This document shows positions 7,590 to 16,522 of a stretch of 64,000 nucleotides of DNA, one piece after another; the stretch's first letter is position 1, and the number at the start of each line of letters is the position of its first letter. The DNA comes from Desulfofundulus kuznetsovii DSM 6115. GTDB lineage: Bacteria; Bacillota; Desulfotomaculia; Desulfotomaculales; Desulfovirgulaceae. Under the pieces are notes generated by a model that saw only the letters and a program-made list of their open reading frames with translations, was not told the origin of the DNA and searched no databases. A program made the position numbers and the translations under genes. The stretch spans positions 1,635,001-1,699,000 of the forward strand of contig NC_015573.1 of assembly GCF_000214705.1 (NCBI RefSeq), written 5' to 3'.

Positions 7590-9200
7590 TTAGTTGACCC
7601 GTTTATCATAACCCTGCCATTCTTTTTCCCTCAACCGGTACTTCATGATTTTACCCGTAGAGGTTTTGGGTAACTCACCAAACTCCACTGCCTTGGGTAC
7701 CTTAAAGCGGGCGATGCGTTCCCGGCAGAAGTTAATGATCTCTTCCGCTGTAGGGTTGGTGCCCGGTTTGGGGACCACAAAAGCCTTGGGCACTTCCCCC
7801 CACTTGGGATCGGGAATGCCAATGACAGCTACTTCCAGTACATCGGGGTGTTCGTAAATGCAGTTCTCCACTTCCACCGTGGAAATGTTTTCACCACCGC
7901 TGATGATAATATCCTTCAAGCGATCCTTGATTTCAATGTAACCGTTGGGGTGCATCACGGCCAGGTCGCCGCTGTGGAACCAGCCACCCCGGAAGGCCTT
8001 TTCAGTTTCTTCCAGTTGCTTGTAGTAACCCAGCATGACGTTGTTGCCGCGCATGACGATTTCACCTATAGTCTGACCATCCGCGGGGACATCGGTCATT
8101 TCTGCCGGATCCACCACCCGCACAAACTCTGCGTGAATGTAGGCCACTCCCTGGCGGGCCTTAATTTTCGCCTTTTCACTTGTATCCAGTTCATTCCACG
8201 GGGCCTGCCATTCACAAATGGTGTGGGGCCCGTATACTTCCGTCAGGCCGTAAACGTGGGTTACTTCTGCCCCGATCTCCTCCATGTTCTTGATCACGGT
8301 TGGAGATGGAGGAGCACCGGCCGTGATTACATTTAGTTTTGTTTTCATCTGGTATTCTTTCGCCCTGGGGTAGTTGGCCATGGACACCAGCACCGTTGGG
8401 GCGGCGCAAAGGTGGGTAACCCCTTCCCTTTCAATCAGGAGGTAAATGTCTTCCGGCACCACTTTGCGCAGGCAGACATGGGTTCCGCCTACCGCCGTGA
8501 CGCCCCACGTAAAACACCACCCATTGCAATGGAACATGGGCAACGTCCACAGGTAGACCGAACTCGAACTCATTTTATGTTCCAGGGCTTCCCCAAGGGC
8601 ATTCAGGTACGCCCCCCGGTGGTGATACATGACACCCTTGGGCAGGCCGGTGGTTCCGCTGGTGTAATTGATGGCAATGACCTCCATCTCATCTTCAATC
8701 ACGTTGGGCAGGGGATCCGGGGAACCGTCGGCCAGGAATTCTTCATACTCGGGTCCGTCCAGCGGACGGCTGTCGTTAACATCACAGATATTGACAAAGG
8801 TTTTGATATTGGGCAGGTCCTCCTGGATGGCGGTAATGAGATGGGCGAATTCGTTGTCCACGAAGAGGGCTTTACTGTCAGAATGATTGATAATGTAAGC
8901 TATTTCCCGGGGAGATAGGCGTATGTTAATGCTTACCAGGGCTGCTCCCAGCATGGGTACTCCATAATGGGCCTCCAGCATGGGTGGAATGTTGGGACAC
9001 AAAAAAGCCACCTTGTCCCCTTTCCCGATACCAACCCTTTTTAAGGCGCTGGCCAGCCGGTTAACCCGCTGATAAAATTCGCTGTAGGTATATCGTTTGT
9101 CATTGTATACCACTGCCGTTTTATCGCGGAATACAAAAGCGCTACGCCGCAAAAAACTCAAAGGACTTAGCGGTTCATAGAAAACCGTGCGCTGGGTCAT
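7590..9200 (-). CDS. AMP-forming acyl-CoA synthetase (medium/long-chain type)
   Basis: 536-residue adenylate-forming ligase that activates a carboxylic acid with ATP and CoA. Visible motifs: the phosphate-binding loop YTSGTTGLPKGV (179-190), the adenine motif YGLTEVYGP, the hinge/dyad GWFHSGDLAV with IKDRLKDIIISGGENIS, and the C-terminal catalytic lysine in PKTSTGKIMKY. The substrate is not readable; the LWTLPMFHCNGW stretch and overall length fit fatty-acyl or short/branched-chain acyl ligases rather than acetyl-CoA synthetase, which is about 650 residues. ATG at 9200 follows GGGGGAGGAAT. Monocistronic and convergent with the homocysteine operon. Confidence 0.9.
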   Translation of the reverse strand: MTQRTVFYEPLSPLSFLRRSAFVFRDKTAVVYNDKRYTYSEFYQRVNRLASALKRVGIGKGDKVAFLCPNIPPMLEAHYGVPMLGAALVSINIRLSPREIAYIINHSDSKALFVDNEFAHLITAIQEDLPNIKTFVNICDVNDSRPLDGPEYEEFLADGSPDPLPNVIEDEMEVIAINYTSGTTGLPKGVMYHHRGAYLNALGEALEHKMSSSSVYLWTLPMFHCNGWCFTWGVTAVGGTHVCLRKVVPEDIYLLIEREGVTHLCAAPTVLVSMANYPRAKEYQMKTKLNVITAGAPPSPTVIKNMEEIGAEVTHVYGLTEVYGPHTICEWQAPWNELDTSEKAKIKARQGVAYIHAEFVRVVDPAEMTDVPADGQTIGEIVMRGNNVMLGYYKQLEETEKAFRGGWFHSGDLAVMHPNGYIEIKDRLKDIIISGGENISTVEVENCIYEHPDVLEVAVIGIPDPKWGEVPKAFVVPKPGTNPTAEEIINFCRERIARFKVPKAVEFGELPKTSTGKIMKYRLREKEWQGYDKRVN

Positions 9201-9437
9201 GGCTTTTATTCCTCCCCCTTCTCGTCTGGTAATTTATCAGGATTACGGCAACCGGCGTTTTTTACCATCAATGTGGGGAAGCTCTAATTTTGTGTTACAT
9301 TAATGAATATTCTCAATTATTCACCGCCAGCCCTCCTTTTTCCTCCCGGCTAACCGGGTGGTAAGAAAATTTTCTGGGGGGAAGCGTTGCTATTCCCCCC
9401 CGGCAATCAGAGGTATGACCATAAATACCGTTTTATA

Positions 9438-10550
9438 TCATGTTACATTTTTTATGGTTTCGAACGCTTCCCAGTAATCTTTAATCACTTCAGTTACCGT
9501 AAGGTGGCGGTGTTCCGCCAGCTTTATTTCATAGGGTTTGGCCAGGGGCTGCCTTTGGGCGGAAAATAAAATGCGCACCCGGGGATAAAGGGAAAAGCCC
9601 CGCGTGGTTTCAATCACCACGCCAATCTCGCCATTGGAAAGGCGCACAAGGCTGCCTGCGGGGTAAGCGGCCACGTTACTTAAAAAGGCCTGTACAATAT
9701 CAAAGTCAAATAAATAGTCACCCGAGCCGGCAATCATTTCGTAAGCTTCATGCACGGGGTAGGCCGGACGGTAAATCCGGTCGGCGGTCAGGGCGTCAAA
9801 CATGTCCACCAGGCCGGTGATCTGGGCGAATTCATGAATTTCCGCCCCCTTGAGCCCCAGGGGGTAACCCTGACCGTTATGGCGTTCATGGTGCTGCATG
9901 GCTACGATCCGGCACAGGAGGTTGGCTCCGGGGTCCTGCTGCAGGATTTCGGCACCGTAAATACAGTGTTTTTTGATGAGCTGGAATTCTTCACTGGTCA
10001 GTGGCCCGGGTTTGTTTAAAATTTCAAGGGGAATGCGCGTTTTGCCAATGTCGTGCAGCAAAGCTGCCATGCCAAGGTGAAACAGCTTGGTGCGGCTGTA
10101 GCCGAGGGTTATGCCCGTAATTACGGCCAGGACACAGACGTTAACCGAATGACCGAATGTATACTCATCAAGGCTCCGGATATCCACCAGGTTGACCATC
10201 AATGAGCGCCGGCTGAGCAATTCGTCAATGATCTCGTTTACGGTGCTGATCATATCCTTTACACCAATTAACGCCCGGCTCGGACCGGTGCTCTGTTGAG
10301 ACTTGGAAAGGAGCAGTGCCTTGACTTTGGCTATGGCCTGGGCCCGTGTTTCCTCGGAAATGACATCCTCTACTTCTACACCTGGAAAGTCGTCTATGTA
10401 TACAGCCGGAATGCCCAGCATTTTCAACCTGGTAATGAACCTTTCGGTAAGAATGGTTCCGGCCTGGAGCAATACCTGCCCGGAGGCATTGTAAACCGCC
10501 CGGCCGACCCTTAAACCGGGCCGTAAAAGAGCTGTGGGAACCTTGCGCAT
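9438..10550 (-). CDS. HD-GYP domain phosphodiesterase
   Basis: A 370-residue protein. The first ~120 residues resemble the small N-terminal module common in HD-GYP proteins (GLRVGRAVYNASGQVLLQAG). The HD-GYP domain spans about 120-300, with HDIGK at 166-170, HHERHNGQGYP at 220-230 and DMFDALTADRIYRPAY after it, so the metal-binding residues are complete. Such proteins degrade cyclic-di-GMP. The C-terminal tail has a small beta-rich segment (SLVRLSNGEIGVVIETTRG) seen in many Bacillota members. No signal peptide or membrane segment was seen. The ATG at 10550 follows GGAGTAAAGT. A solitary gene. Confidence 0.92.
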   Translation of the reverse strand: MRKVPTALLRPGLRVGRAVYNASGQVLLQAGTILTERFITRLKMLGIPAVYIDDFPGVEVEDVISEETRAQAIAKVKALLLSKSQQSTGPSRALIGVKDMISTVNEIIDELLSRRSLMVNLVDIRSLDEYTFGHSVNVCVLAVITGITLGYSRTKLFHLGMAALLHDIGKTRIPLEILNKPGPLTSEEFQLIKKHCIYGAEILQQDPGANLLCRIVAMQHHERHNGQGYPLGLKGAEIHEFAQITGLVDMFDALTADRIYRPAYPVHEAYEMIAGSGDYLFDFDIVQAFLSNVAAYPAGSLVRLSNGEIGVVIETTRGFSLYPRVRILFSAQRQPLAKPYEIKLAEHRHLTVTEVIKDYWEAFETIKNVT

Positions 10551-10639
10551 ACTTTACTCCTTTGTTGCTTATGTACACACTCACCTACCCTAATTCGACG
10601 AAAACTAATATATCCCTACAACAGAGAATAAAATTTATT

Positions 10640-11236
10640 TTATGTCCGGTGCAACGCCTTTTGCTTGATGATAAGATAAAGCAAATAAACAACCAAAACT
10701 CCTAAGGCCAGCAAGGGTAACCGTGACTGGATCAGGGAAAAGATTGATTCCCAGTGATGTCCAAAGAAGATGCCGATGCCTAGATTAAACGAAACCCAGC
10801 TTAAGGCAAAAAGAGAATTATAAATTAAAAACTGCACAAACGGTAAGCGGCTGATACCGGCCAGATAGGGGGTAAGATTGCTCACCATGGGCACAAAGCG
10901 GCCGAAAATGATAAAGGCCGGTGCCGACCGGTACATCCAGCTGCGGGCCTGATCAAATTTGGCCGGTGTAACCATTAAATATTTTCCGTAACGGAGCAAA
11001 AACGGTTCGCCCACACAGCGGCCGATCAAATATGCCGCTGTGGCCCCCACGTTAAAACCAAGCACGGCAGCGGCAAGTATATGATAAAAATCAAGCCTCC
11101 CCTGGTTTACCAGAATACCGGCCAGGAGGGTCATCAAACCCCCGGGAAAGGGAACGCCCAGGGCTTCGATAATTAACCCCAGGAACAACCCCCCTGCACC
11201 CAGGGTACCCAGGTAGTGTAAGACCCAATCCTTCAT
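10640..11236 (-). CDS. DedA-family membrane protein
   Basis: 198-residue integral membrane protein of the DedA/SNARE-associated family; members act in undecaprenyl-phosphate or phospholipid translocation and envelope homeostasis. Readable family features are LIIEALGVPFPGG near the N-terminus, GATAAYLIGRCVGEP, the FGRFVPMVSNLTPYLAGISR segment and four to five hydrophobic helices ending in a basic tail. The start is set at the ATG at 11236 (MKDWVLHYLGT), 6-7 nt after GGAAGGTGAG; an upstream ATG (11296) would add 20 residues without a ribosome-binding site. Confidence 0.88.
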   Translation of the reverse strand: MKDWVLHYLGTLGAGGLFLGLIIEALGVPFPGGLMTLLAGILVNQGRLDFYHILAAAVLGFNVGATAAYLIGRCVGEPFLLRYGKYLMVTPAKFDQARSWMYRSAPAFIIFGRFVPMVSNLTPYLAGISRLPFVQFLIYNSLFALSWVSFNLGIGIFFGHHWESIFSLIQSRLPLLALGVLVVYLLYLIIKQKALHRT

Positions 11237-11348
11237 AAAAAAACTCACCTTCCCGGGCTTTAACATGCCCGGAAAAGGTGCGATATATATAGGCACGTTG
11301 CTCCAAATTTGCCCGTTGAAATATTTCCCGGGCCTGTCCCCGGGGAGG

Positions 11349-13100
11349 TCATAGCACCCTGGCGGTACCCCGGTACACCAGGCCGCGTTGTCCGTCGACC
11401 GTCACCGTATCCCCATCGGTAAGGATGGAGGTGGCGGCATCTACCCCCACAATTACCGGAATGCCAAATTCCAGGCCAACAATGGCACCATGGGAAGTCA
11501 GGCCTCCCACCTCAGTAATCAGGGCGGCCGCTTTTTCAATGGCCGGTATAAAATCCTTGTCGGTGAAGGGTGTGACCAGGATGTCCCCGGGTTCCACCTT
11601 TTCCAAAGCATCCTTCAAGGTGTGGCAGATGCGCACACGTCCGGTTACCGCCCGCGTGCCAATACCCTGGCCGCGGACCAGGATATCCCCAACAGTATGG
11701 ACTTTTAACAGGTTGGTGGTGCCATGGACACCCACGGGAACGCCGGCGGTAATGACAACCAGATCTCCTGGTTTAATCAGGTCTGCCGCCAGGGATGCTT
11801 CAATGGCTGAAGCAATCATACTATCAGTGTCCCGGGTGCGTCCTACCAGAAGGGGCTGCACGCCCCAGACCAGGGCCAGCTTGCGCAATACCCGGGCTAC
11901 CGGCGTCACGGCTATGATCGGCGCCCGGGGACGGTATTTGCTCACCATCTTGGCCGTATAGCCTGTCTCCGTGGAGGTAATGATGGCGGCGGCTCCCAGG
12001 TCCTGGGCGGTAGTACAGGTGGCGTGGCTGATGGCATCGGTGACCGTGCGGGCCAGCGCCCGGCCCCGCCGTTGTAGAATCTCTTCGTAGGGGAGGGCTT
12101 TCTCCACCCGGCTGGCAATGCGGGCCATGGTTTTTACAGCCTCCACCGGATAGTGCCCCGCGGCTGTTTCTCCCGAGAGCATAATGGCATCGGTGCCGTC
12201 CAGGATGGCGTTGGCCACGTCGCTGGCCTCGGCCCGGGTAGGACGGGGGTTGTGAATCATTGATTCCAGCATCTGGGTGGCGGTAATGACCGGTTTTCCG
12301 GCCAGATTGCATTTTTCAATGATGGCTTTTTGGATCAGAGGTACTTCCTCCACCGGAAGGCCAACCCCTAAATCACCCCGGGCCACCATGATGCCGTCGG
12401 CTACCTTGATAATTTCATCCAGGTTTTCCACGCCTTCTTTGCTTTCAATCTTGGCGATAATGTCCATGTCCGCCCCATGTTCTTCCAGGATGCGGCGGAT
12501 GGCCAGCACATCTGAAGCACTGCGAATAAAAGAGGCGGCGATAAAATCCAGTTCCTGCTCAATGCCGAACTTGATGTCCCGGATGTCCTGCTCGGTAATG
12601 GCGGGCAGGTTCACCGGCACCCCGGGAAGATTGACCCCCTTCTGGCTGGTCAATTCCCCCCCGTGAACCACCTCACATTCCACTTCATGCCCGTTGCTGC
12701 CTATTACCCGCAGCTCTATGAGTCCATCGGCAATCAGGACGGTATTTCCCGGGGCCACGTCCCGGGGCAATCCGGCATAGGTAATGGGCAGGCGTTCCGG
12801 AGTGCCCTTGATGTTCTCGGTGGTAAGGACCACCCGCTGACCGGCTTTAAGCACTACGGGTTCCTTTTCAAGGTAACCAAGGCGAATTTCCGGCCCTTTT
12901 GTGTCCAGCAAAATGGCAATATTTTTACCCACCCGGCCAGCAGCCTCCCGTATATTGGCAATACGCCGGGCGTGTTCTTCGTGGGTGCCGTGGGAGAAAT
13001 TAAGCCTGGCTATATTCATGCCTGCCCGCATCATTTCCATGAGGGTTTCTACCTGTTCGCAGGCTGGACCGATGGTGCAGATTATTTTGGTTCGTCTCAA
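11349..13100 (-). CDS. pyk: Pyruvate kinase with C-terminal PEP-utilizer-like domain
   Basis: Final step of glycolysis, phosphoenolpyruvate plus ADP to pyruvate plus ATP. The 583 residues comprise the canonical pyruvate kinase (1-~475; [65 protein letters not shown]) and an extra C-terminal domain of about 105 residues with [18 protein letters not shown], the phosphohistidine-like domain of Bacillus and Geobacillus enzymes. The histidine of the TSHG motif is retained. It follows pfkA by 13 bp and is probably cotranscribed with it. Confidence 0.97.
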   Translation of the reverse strand: MRRTKIICTIGPACEQVETLMEMMRAGMNIARLNFSHGTHEEHARRIANIREAAGRVGKNIAILLDTKGPEIRLGYLEKEPVVLKAGQRVVLTTENIKGTPERLPITYAGLPRDVAPGNTVLIADGLIELRVIGSNGHEVECEVVHGGELTSQKGVNLPGVPVNLPAITEQDIRDIKFGIEQELDFIAASFIRSASDVLAIRRILEEHGADMDIIAKIESKEGVENLDEIIKVADGIMVARGDLGVGLPVEEVPLIQKAIIEKCNLAGKPVITATQMLESMIHNPRPTRAEASDVANAILDGTDAIMLSGETAAGHYPVEAVKTMARIASRVEKALPYEEILQRRGRALARTVTDAISHATCTTAQDLGAAAIITSTETGYTAKMVSKYRPRAPIIAVTPVARVLRKLALVWGVQPLLVGRTRDTDSMIASAIEASLAADLIKPGDLVVITAGVPVGVHGTTNLLKVHTVGDILVRGQGIGTRAVTGRVRICHTLKDALEKVEPGDILVTPFTDKDFIPAIEKAAALITEVGGLTSHGAIVGLEFGIPVIVGVDAATSILTDGDTVTVDGQRGLVYRGTARVL

Positions 13101-13113
13101 GGCCTGTTCCTCC

Positions 13114-14076
13114 TTATATGGCTAAAATGCTCGCCAGCCGGTAAACATCAAGATCAACGGTTTTCTTCTGCCCCAGGACCAGGTCCAGGTCGGTTTCCAC
13201 TATTTTCCCCGCGGCCATACCGACCATTTTACAGGTTGCCCCTTGCATGAGCAATTCCACGGCCCGGGCTCCCAGCTGGCTGGCCAGAATGCGGTCAAAA
13301 GCTGTGGGGGTGCCACCCCGTTGCAGGTGGCCCAGAATGGTCACTTTGGTATCAAAGCCGGTGCGTTCCTTAATTTGTTTGCCTATTTCCAGCCCGCTGC
13401 CTGCCCCCTCGGCCACCACGATGATGCTGTGCAGTTTCCCGCGCCGGTAGCCCTTGCAAAGTTTGTGGCAAACTTCTTCAATGCTGAAAGGATGTTCGGG
13501 AATGAGAATGGATTCCGCTCCTCCGGCCAGGCCGGCGGCTACGGCGATAAAACCCGTGTCGCGTCCCATTACCTCCACTATAAAGGTGCGCTCATGGGAG
13601 GTGGCGGTGTCACGGATCTTGTTGATGGCGTCAACCGCAGTGTTTACGGCGGTATCAAAACCAATGGAATAATCCGTACCGCTGATATCATTGTCGATGG
13701 TTCCCGGGATGGCCACCACCGGGAGCCCGTATTCCCGGTGGAAGATGCTGGCTCCAGTAAAGGAGCCGTCACCGCCAATAACCACCAGCCCCTCCAGGCC
13801 AAACCGCTCCACATTTTCCCATGCTTTGGCCCGCCCCGCGGGCGTTTTGAACTGCTCGGAGCGGGCCGTATGTAAAACGGTTCCTCCCCGGTGAATGATA
13901 TCTGCTACCGAACCCAGCCGCATGGGTTCCATGTCACCATCAATAAAACCGTTAAAGCCCCTTTTGATACCAATCACTTCCAGGCCGTGATAAATAGCCT
14001 TGCGCACCACCGCCCGGATGGCCGCATTCATTCCCGGAGAATCGCCGCCGCTGGTCAAAATACCTATCCTTTGCAA
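13114..14076 (-). CDS. pfkA: ATP-dependent 6-phosphofructokinase
   Basis: 320 residues, the usual bacterial PfkA length. The ATP site GGDGSFTGA and the catalytic loop [12 protein letters not shown] are present; glycine rather than lysine in PGTIDND indicates an ATP-dependent rather than pyrophosphate-dependent enzyme. MGRDTGFIA and [16 protein letters not shown] complete the signature. It lies between accA and pyk on the minus strand, in the order accD-accA-pfkA-pyk known from many Bacillota, which couples glycolysis with malonyl-CoA supply. Confidence 0.97.
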   Translation of the reverse strand: MQRIGILTSGGDSPGMNAAIRAVVRKAIYHGLEVIGIKRGFNGFIDGDMEPMRLGSVADIIHRGGTVLHTARSEQFKTPAGRAKAWENVERFGLEGLVVIGGDGSFTGASIFHREYGLPVVAIPGTIDNDISGTDYSIGFDTAVNTAVDAINKIRDTATSHERTFIVEVMGRDTGFIAVAAGLAGGAESILIPEHPFSIEEVCHKLCKGYRRGKLHSIIVVAEGAGSGLEIGKQIKERTGFDTKVTILGHLQRGGTPTAFDRILASQLGARAVELLMQGATCKMVGMAAGKIVETDLDLVLGQKKTVDLDVYRLASILAI

Positions 14077-14112
14077 AAGAATACCTCCCTGGCTTTTGGG
14101 GTAAATGCATTA

Positions 14113-15078
14113 TTAAGTTATGTTATTGCCAGGCAAATATTCAGGACCGATGCGCCTGAAACGGGCGAGGCGCCGTTTTAAGAGTTCGTCGGTGGAATAT
14201 TCCATTAGTTCGTCCAGGTGGCGGGCTAGGGCTTCCCCCACCAACCGGGCGGCTTCATTTTTGTCCCGGTGGGCGCCGCCCAGTGGTTCTGGAATAACCC
14301 CGTCTACCAGTTGGTGTGCGTAGAGGTCCTGGGCGGTGATTTTCATTACCCCGGCGGCATCCCGGCAGCGGGTCACGTCTTTCCAGAGAATGGTGGCGTA
14401 AGCCTCCGGGGAAATCACAGAGAAAATAGCATGCTCCTGCATCAGGATGCGGTCGCCCGAAGCCAGGGCCAGGGCTCCTCCGCTGCCCCCTTCTCCAAGA
14501 ATTACCGAGATTACCGGTACGCGCAGAACAAGCATGCCGGCAATACAGCGGGCAATGGCATGGGCCTGTCCCCTTTCTTCCGCTCCCATTCCAGGGTACG
14601 CGCCGGGGGTATCGATAAAGGCCAGCACCGGCCGGTTAAATTTTTCCGCCTGTTGCATGAGCCGCAGGGCCTTGCGGTATCCTTCGGGATGGGCCATGCC
14701 AAAATTGCGGGCCAGGTTCTCCTTGGTATCATGGCCTTTCAAGTGGCCGATTACGGTTACTGCCCGTCCTCGGAACCTGGCGATACCTCCGACTATTGCC
14801 GGGTCATCCCCGAAGCACCTGTCCCCGTGGAATTCAATGAAGTCCGTGCACAGCATCTTGATATAATCTAGCGTATTGGGGCGCTCGGGATGGCGGGCGA
14901 TCAATACCTTTTGCCAGGGGGAGAGTTGCCCGTAAATGGTTTGTTTCAGTTCCCGGGCCCTTTTTTCCAGGTTTTCGATTTCTGTGCTTAGATCAATACC
15001 CTTTTCGCTGGCAAAACGTTGTAGTTCGGCAATTTTTTCTTCCAGTTCAATGATGGGCCGTTCAAAATCGTAAACCAT
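14113..15078 (-). CDS. accA: Acetyl-CoA carboxylase carboxyltransferase subunit alpha
   Basis: 321-residue alpha subunit. It starts with the family's helical N-terminus (FERPIIELEEKIAELQRFA), then the crotonase-like core with PERPNTLDYI, HGDRCFGDDPAIVGG, GHLKGHDTKENLARNFGM, FIDTPGAYPG and EGGSGGALALA. With AccD it transfers CO2 from carboxybiotin to acetyl-CoA. Its ATG lies one base after the accD stop, showing translational coupling. AccB/AccC are not in this window. Confidence 0.97.
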   Translation of the reverse strand: MVYDFERPIIELEEKIAELQRFASEKGIDLSTEIENLEKRARELKQTIYGQLSPWQKVLIARHPERPNTLDYIKMLCTDFIEFHGDRCFGDDPAIVGGIARFRGRAVTVIGHLKGHDTKENLARNFGMAHPEGYRKALRLMQQAEKFNRPVLAFIDTPGAYPGMGAEERGQAHAIARCIAGMLVLRVPVISVILGEGGSGGALALASGDRILMQEHAIFSVISPEAYATILWKDVTRCRDAAGVMKITAQDLYAHQLVDGVIPEPLGGAHRDKNEAARLVGEALARHLDELMEYSTDELLKRRLARFRRIGPEYLPGNNIT

Positions 15079-15079
15079 C

Positions 15080-15922
15080 TCACTCGCTCCGGTGTAAATC
15101 TAATATTTGGGCCAGGGTGGATTTCAACTGCGGCCGGGGAACCACAGCGTCTAAAAAGCCATGCTGCCGCAAAAACTCGGCCCTTTGAAATCCTTCGGGC
15201 AGCTTCTGGCGAATGGTTTGCTCAATCACCCTGGGACCGGCAAATCCAATTAGTGCCCCCGGCTCAGCCAGGATAATATCCCCTAAAAAGGCAAAGCTGG
15301 CGCTGACTCCCCCCGTTGTCGGGTCGGTTAGCACGGATATGTACAGCAGTCCCGCTTCGGAAAAGGCGGATAGGGCCGCGCATGTCTTGGCCATTTGCAT
15401 TAATGAAAGTACCCCTTCCTGCATGCGGGCACCCCCGGAAGCGGCAAAAATGACGAGAGGCAACTGTTTTTCCCGGGCGCGCTCAATGGCCCGGGTAATC
15501 TTTTCTCCCACCACCGTGCCCATGCTGGCCATCATAAAGCGGGCGTCCATTACGGCCACCGCTACCCGGTGTCCGCCAATTTTCCCTTCTCCGGTGACTA
15601 CCGCTTCGTTCAACCCGGTTTCCTGGCGGGCCCTGGCCAGCTTTTCGTCGTACTCGGTGTATCCGAAAGGGTTTACAGGCATCATGTCCCCATCCCATTC
15701 GGTAAAGGTACCCTCATCAATGGTTATTTTAATGCGTTCCCCGGCAGTGAGGCGAAAATGGTAGCCGCACCTGGCACAAACCTTTAATTGTTTTCCCAGC
15801 TCCCCTGTGAACCGGATTTCGTGGCAACGGGGACATTTTACCCATAAGCCATCGGGTATTTCCCGACTGGCGGGATTGACCGTAGCATAACGCTGTCGCT
15901 GTCTTTTAAAAATATCCAGCAT
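15080..15922 (-). CDS. accD: Acetyl-CoA carboxylase carboxyltransferase subunit beta
   Basis: 280-residue beta subunit with the N-terminal zinc ribbon CPRCHEIRF...CARCGYHF (two CxxC pairs near 30-55) followed by the carboxyltransferase core (KITRAIERAREKQLPLV, ASGGARMQEGVLSLMQMAKT, TDPTTGGVSASFA, GEPGALIGFAGPRVIEQT-like region). The zinc ribbon in bacterial AccD can bind nucleic acid. First of the accD-accA-pfkA-pyk run and preceded by a small unknown gene 20 bp upstream. Confidence 0.97.
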   Translation of the reverse strand: MLDIFKRQRQRYATVNPASREIPDGLWVKCPRCHEIRFTGELGKQLKVCARCGYHFRLTAGERIKITIDEGTFTEWDGDMMPVNPFGYTEYDEKLARARQETGLNEAVVTGEGKIGGHRVAVAVMDARFMMASMGTVVGEKITRAIERAREKQLPLVIFAASGGARMQEGVLSLMQMAKTCAALSAFSEAGLLYISVLTDPTTGGVSASFAFLGDIILAEPGALIGFAGPRVIEQTIRQKLPEGFQRAEFLRQHGFLDAVVPRPQLKSTLAQILDLHRSE

Positions 15923-15942
15923 TTTGCTCGCTCCAAAGGAAT

Positions 15943-16143
15943 TTAAATGGTGTTTATTATTTCCAGGGCTTCGTCCACTTCTGCTTCCGGTACCAGGATT
16001 TCCACCGAACAGTTATGCCCGCAATGGGACGGCGAGAGTTCCCGCAATTTTACCAGTATTCCTTCTTTGGTAAGAATGTTTTGAATCCGGGTCGCTTCTT
16101 TTTTATTTGGGGCAATATAAACCACAGTCCACAAGATTCCCAC
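15943..16143 (-). CDS. Small conserved hypothetical protein (DUF2007-like)
   Basis: 66 residues (MGILWTVVYIAPNKKEATRI...). The pattern hydrophobic strand, NKKEATRIQNILTKEGI helix, second strand and C-terminal EVDEALEIINTI helix is a ferredoxin-like alpha/beta fold similar to DUF2007 putative signal-transducing proteins. Two cysteines occur in SHCGHNCS. It is tightly upstream of accD, and its position rather than any motif suggests a link to fatty-acid synthesis. Relatives are, as far as I recall, sometimes labelled glutamate decarboxylase in databases; nothing here supports that. Real coding is supported by codon pattern and operon spacing. Confidence 0.7.
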   Translation of the reverse strand: MGILWTVVYIAPNKKEATRIQNILTKEGILVKLRELSPSHCGHNCSVEILVPEAEVDEALEIINTI

Positions 16144-16210
16144 CCCCGGAGCCGGGATTTTAATTTAAGGATAACAATAAGTATATCCAGAGTATAAACC
16201 CTGGATACTT

Positions 16211-16447
16211 TTAAGCTAAATCGTCATTGCGCATGATGCCGTACCGGGTCAGCAGTTCTACCTTACCCCGGATTTTAATCGCCGAAGTATGCTCTGTAAA
16301 CTGGGCGATCATAATTTCGCCCTTATCGAGCTTTTCCGAATGATGAAAGCGGGTATCCTTTCCACGGGTAAGGCCGATGATGGTTACCCCGTTTTCCAGG
16401 GCTTTAACCGCCACATAGTCGGCGTTAACTTCCCAGCTTTCAGGCAT
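16211..16447 (-). CDS. mtrB: Trp RNA-binding attenuation protein (TRAP)
   Basis: 78 residues, close to the 75 of Bacillus subtilis TRAP, with long identical stretches ([33 protein letters not shown]). The three RNA-contacting residues correspond to K39, K58 and R60, and the tryptophan-binding threonines and the FHHSEK loop are intact. TRAP forms an 11-subunit ring that, when loaded with tryptophan, binds (G/U)AG repeats in trp leader RNAs. No trp gene or obvious (G/U)AG-repeat leader lies nearby, so its targets are elsewhere. It is between dnaE and the accD run on the same strand. Confidence 0.95.
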   Translation of the reverse strand: MPESWEVNADYVAVKALENGVTIIGLTRGKDTRFHHSEKLDKGEIMIAQFTEHTSAIKIRGKVELLTRYGIMRNDDLA

Positions 16448-16522
16448 GCAGGTACCCCCTTTTCAGGTAGATTGCCGGCTTTTAGCAGTTCCATCATAGC
16501 ATACCGCAAGGTCTTTGACAAG

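Noticed and set aside
12663-13250. 195-residue plus-strand frame opposite pyk/pfkA
   Set aside because: It is an antisense shadow of two clear glycolytic genes in GC-rich DNA.
15943-16143. Glutamate decarboxylase label for the small protein upstream of accD
   Set aside because: 66 residues cannot form a PLP decarboxylase and no lysine/PLP motif is present.
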